DNA of 64,000 nt from assembly GCA_963971305.1 (NCBI GenBank), contig OZ020303.1, positions 57,722,867 to 57,786,866 of the forward strand. Direction: 5' to 3'. Made by a program: the position numbers and the translations under genes. The DNA comes from Arcuatula senhousia. Taxonomy: Eukaryota; Mollusca; Bivalvia; Mytilida; Mytilidae. A model generated the notes under the pieces. It had not been told where the DNA came from. It saw only the letters and a program-made list of their open reading frames with translations, and made no database searches. Shown piece after piece: positions 60,307-64,000 of this stretch. The first letter of the stretch is position 1. Every line of letters begins with the position of its first letter.

Positions 60307-61909
60307 TATACGACCGCAAAAAATTTGCGGACGTATTATGGTATGATGCTGTCGTCGTCGTCGTCGTCTGTTAACTTTTTAGTGTTTCCACAATAACTTT
60401 AGTTCCAGTTATCCGATTGCTATGAAACTTAACAATGATGTTCCTTACCATAAAAGGATGAATGGGATTGATTTTGGGGGTCCCCCCATTTTTCGTTTAG
60501 AAATTAGGGGCCAAAAAAGGGCCAAAAATACAACTGTTTTGTTTGTTTCCACAATAACTTTAGTTCTAGTTACTACTTTTTATACGACCGCAAAAAATTT
60601 GCGGACGTATTATGGTATGATGCTGTCGTCGTCGTCGTCGTTGTGCGTTTCCACAATAACTTTAGTTCCAGTTATCCGATTGCTATGAAACTTTACAATG
60701 ATGTTCCTTACCATAAAAGGATGCATGGGATTGATTTTGGGGGTCCCCCCATTTTTCGTTTAGAAATTAGGGGCCAAAAAAGGGCCAAAAATACTACTTT
60801 TTTTGTTTGTTTCCACAATAACTTTAGTTCTAGTTATCCAATTGCTATGAAATTTGACAGTGATGTTCCTTGCCATACAAGGATGAATGGGATTGATTTT
60901 GGGGGTCCCCCCTTTTTTTGTTTCGAAATTAGGGGCCCAAAAGGGGAAAAAAATTCAAATATTTTACTTGTTTCCACCATAACTTTGGTCCTAGTTGGCC
61001 TATTGCTGTGAAATTTGTCAAGAATGTTTCTTACAATAAAAGAATGAACCTGATGAATTTTTGCGCCCCCCTTTTTCTCCATTGTGTAATTAGGGGCCAA
61101 AAGGGGCCAAAATAAAAACTTTTTTATTTGTGGTCCGATTTTGAAATTTTTTTTTACATGTTTGTTCTTGTCAAATAGCGGATACAAAATTAAGAATTAA
61201 TTTTTGCGACCCCCCCCCCCTTTTTCCCCCTATTACGTAATTAGGGGCCAAACGGGGCCAAAATCGAAACTTTTTTATTTGTGGTCCGATTTTGAAATTT
61301 TTTTTTGCAAGTTTATTTTTGTCAAGTAGCGAATCCAAATTTGAGAATTTATTTTTGCGACCCCACCCCTTTTTCACCTGTTACGTAATAAGGGGCCAAA
61401 AGGGGCCGAAATTGAAACTTTTTTATTTCTGGTCCGATTTCGAAAATTTTTTTTGCATGTTTGTTCTTGTCAAATAGCGGATACAAAATTAAGAATTAAT
61501 TTTTGCAACCCCCCTTTTTCCCCCTATTACGTAATTAGGGGCCAAATGGGGCTTTTTTATTTGTGGTCCGATTTTGAAATTTTTTTTTGCAAATTTATTC
61601 TTGTCAGGTAGCGATTCTAAATTTAAGAATAAATTTTTTGGGCTGTAATCATAATTTAAAAAAAATTCTGGTTCGATTTTTAATTTTTTCCCCAAACATT
61701 ATTCTTTTAAAGAGTAGAATACAACATTCAAAATTTATATTTTTAGCCCCTGGGTTGAAAGTCCATCAGAGAAGCATGTGTCAAAAACCTTTGTCAGTCC
61801 ACCATGGGCTGCATGTGTCCAGAACAATAGACTATCCATATTAGGCCTAAAACGTACAGGGTTCAACATGTTGCGGTCGTATCATGCTGCGCTCGGCGAA
61901 GCTTTTTAT
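60307..61909 (+). mobile_element. Dispersed repeat family, one truncated and one longer copy
   Basis: The start palindrome 'tacgaccgcaaaaaa'/'tttgcggacgta' occurs at 60307 and 60581, each followed by 'gatgctgtcgtcgtcgtcgt' and 'tccacaataactttagtt'. The first copy is cut short by the second. Several units of 'aattaggggccaaa' with 'ttatttgtggtccgattttg' follow. The end is 'catgttgcggtcgtatcatg' then 'gcgctcggcgaagctttt'. Frames inside are repeat by-products. Confidence 0.8.
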
Positions 61910-62451
61910 TTGTTTGTTTCCACAATAACTTTAGTTATAGTTATCAGATTGCTATGAAATTTGACAGTGATGTTCCTTACCATACAAGGATGAATGGGAT
62001 TGATTTTGGAGGTCCCTCCTTTTATTGTTTCGAAATTAGGGGCCTTGGAGGGGCAAAAAATTCAAATATTTTACTTGTTTCCACCATAACTTTAGTCCTA
62101 GTTGGCCTATTGCTGTGAAATTCATCAAGAATGTTTCTTACAATAAGAGAATGAACCTTTTTTCTCCGTTGTATAATTAGGGGCCAAAAGGGGCCGAAAT
62201 AAAAACTTTTTTATTTGTGGTCCGATTTTGAAAATTTTTTTGTTTGTTCTTGTCAAATAGCGGATACAAAATTAAGAATTAATTTTTGCGACCCCCCCCC
62301 CTTTTCCCCCTATTACGTAATTAGGGGCCAAATGGGGCCAAAATCGAAACTTGTTTATTTGTGGTCCAATTTTGAAATTTTGTTTTGCAAGTTTATTCTT
62401 GTCAGGTAGCGAATCCTAATTTGAGAATTAATTTTTGCGACCCTCCCTTTT

Positions 62452-63884
62452 TATACGACCGCAAAAAATTTGCGGACGTATAATGGTATGATGCTGTCGT
62501 CGTTGTCGTTGTCGTTGTCGTCGTCGTCCGTTAACTTTAGTGTATACACGATAACTTTAGTTCTAGTTATCCAAATGCAATGAAATTTGACAATGATATT
62601 TCTTACCATTAAAGGATGGATGGGATTGATTTTGGGAGTCCCCCCTTTTTTCGTTTGGAAATTAAGGGCCAAAAGGGGCCAAAATTGTAACTTTTTTGTT
62701 TGTTCTTACAATAACTTTTTCAAAATCTTCTCCTCTGAAACTACTGAACAGAATTCAATGAAACTTGGTATGATTGATCATTAGGGTGTCCTGCACTATA
62801 GTAATGTTTCAATTTCTGATTTGTCAAAAAACATGGCCGCCGTGGCTAAAAATAGACCAGGGGGGTCAGACTACTGTTTTTGGCTTGTAATTCAAAAAAT
62901 ATAAGGGATAGATGAAATCTGATGCCACCCTACTGCTTCAGGATCAAAAGTTCTACAAAAGTCTCCATTTGGTCGAAGTTGTCAGAAGACCCCTTATAGG
63001 GGTTACGGCCCCTTAAAGGTGAAAAATAGCATTTTTTCATGTTTTTGCCCTATAGTATGAAAATTATTGCAGATAACAAAAAGCTGTTGCTTGCTTAATT
63101 GTTCAGCTCAATTAGCTCTACAAAAAACTCCATACGGTCGAAGTTGTCAGATGACCCCTTATAGGGGCTACAGCCCCTAAAATAATGTTTTTTCATGTTT
63201 TGGGCCTATGAAATGAAAACTATAGCAGGTAGAGATAAGCTGTTGCTTGCTTAAATGTTCAGCTCATTTACACAATTAAGAATTAAATTTTGCGACCCCC
63301 CCCTTTTTCCCCTATTACATAATTAGGGGCCAAATGGGGCCAAAATCAAAACTTTTTTATTTGTGGTCCGATTTAAAAAAAATTTTTTGCAAGTTTATTC
63401 TTGTCAGGTAGTGAATCCAAATTTGAGAATTAATTTTTGTGACCATCCCCTTTTTCACTTGTTTTGTAATTAGGGGCCAAAAGGGGCCGTAATAAAAACT
63501 TTTATTTCTGGTTTGTTTTTGAAATTTTTTTTTTGCAAGTTTATTTTTGTCAAGTAGTGAATCCAAATTTGAGAAATTATTTTTGCAACCCCACCCCTTT
63601 TTCACCTGTTACATAATAAGGGGCCAAAAGGGGCCGAAATTGATTTTTTAAAAATTCTTGTCCAATTTTGACAAATTTTTTGCAAGAGTAGAATACAAAA
63701 TTGAAAATTTATATTTTTACCCCCTGGGTCGAAAGTCCACCAGAGCAGCATGTGTCAAAAACCTTTGTCAGTCCACCATGGGCTGCATGTGTCCAGAGCA
63801 ATAGACTATCCATATTGGGCCTAAAATGTACAGGGTTCAACATGTTGCGGTCGTATCATGCTGCGCTCGGCGAAGCTTTTTATT
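62452..63884 (+). mobile_element. Dispersed repeat family, further copy
   Basis: Begins with the same palindrome at 62452 and the 'gtcgtcgttgtcg' run, and ends with 'gcgctcggcgaagctttttatt' near 63884. Between them is a segment not seen in the left copy (about 62710-63260) with two 'cggtcgaagttgtcaga' blocks. A new partial copy continues to the window edge. Confidence 0.75.
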
Positions 63885-64000
63885 TCACTTGTTTTGTAAT
63901 TAGGGGCCAAAAGGGGCTGTAATCAAAACTTTTTTATATCTGGTTTGTTTTTGAAAATTTTTTTTTGCAAGTTTATTTTTGTCAAGTAGCGAATCCAAAT

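Noticed and set aside
60422..61011. Open frames of 88 and 122 residues in the right-hand repeats
   Set aside because: The same peptide pieces recur with each repeat module and end where the module ends.

Overview
The window is animal nuclear DNA: AT-rich, with intron-split genes, poly-T tracts, minisatellites, satellites and many small inverted-repeat transposons. Two recognisable gene families are present. One is four regucalcin/SMP-30 genes on the minus strand. The other is one complete ornithine decarboxylase (ODC) gene on the plus strand. From memory, several of the repeat families resemble those common in bivalve molluscs, so a mussel (Mytilus-like) genome is my best guess. That assignment is inference.

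Left part (1-43.7 kb): four regucalcin genes lie head to tail on the minus strand. Each has five coding exons, separated only by phase-1 introns. Copy A (527-6821) is clearly diverged. Copies B (11666-17791), C (22993-27812) and D (34821-39026) sit in a repeated segment of about 11 kb that includes several kb of flanking DNA on both sides. All four reading frames are intact (300-302 residues) and keep the metal-binding Glu, Asn, Asn and Asp of the family. The segments differ by datable insertions: a 358-bp satellite array in B, a repeat of about 1.2 kb in C, and a 165-bp foldback element with a target duplication in D. Gene bodies group C with D, while upstream flanks group B with D, which suggests recombination or gene conversion.

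Right part (44.4-59.6 kb): the ODC gene has two leader exons and ten coding exons and encodes 462 residues with every catalytic residue in place. Its spliced leader holds no AUG. It does hold a 48-codon frame that crosses the first intron, can start at an AUU, and ends in Pro-Pro-Trp-Asp-Pro-Ser-stop. This matches the polyamine-responsive non-AUG upstream reading frame (uCC) described for antizyme inhibitor and ODC-homologue mRNAs, and it is the most interesting signal here. The ODC introns carry at least five inverted-repeat elements, two with TWA-type target duplications.

Far right (60.3-64 kb): a cluster of a dispersed repeat family that starts near a 'tacgaccgcaaa..tttgcggacgta' palindrome and ends at a 'gcgctcggcgaagctttttatt' end. 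A related copy sits inside the regucalcin C intron.

The regucalcin and ODC genes are not obviously linked in function. One family is tied to calcium or lactone chemistry and the other to polyamine synthesis.
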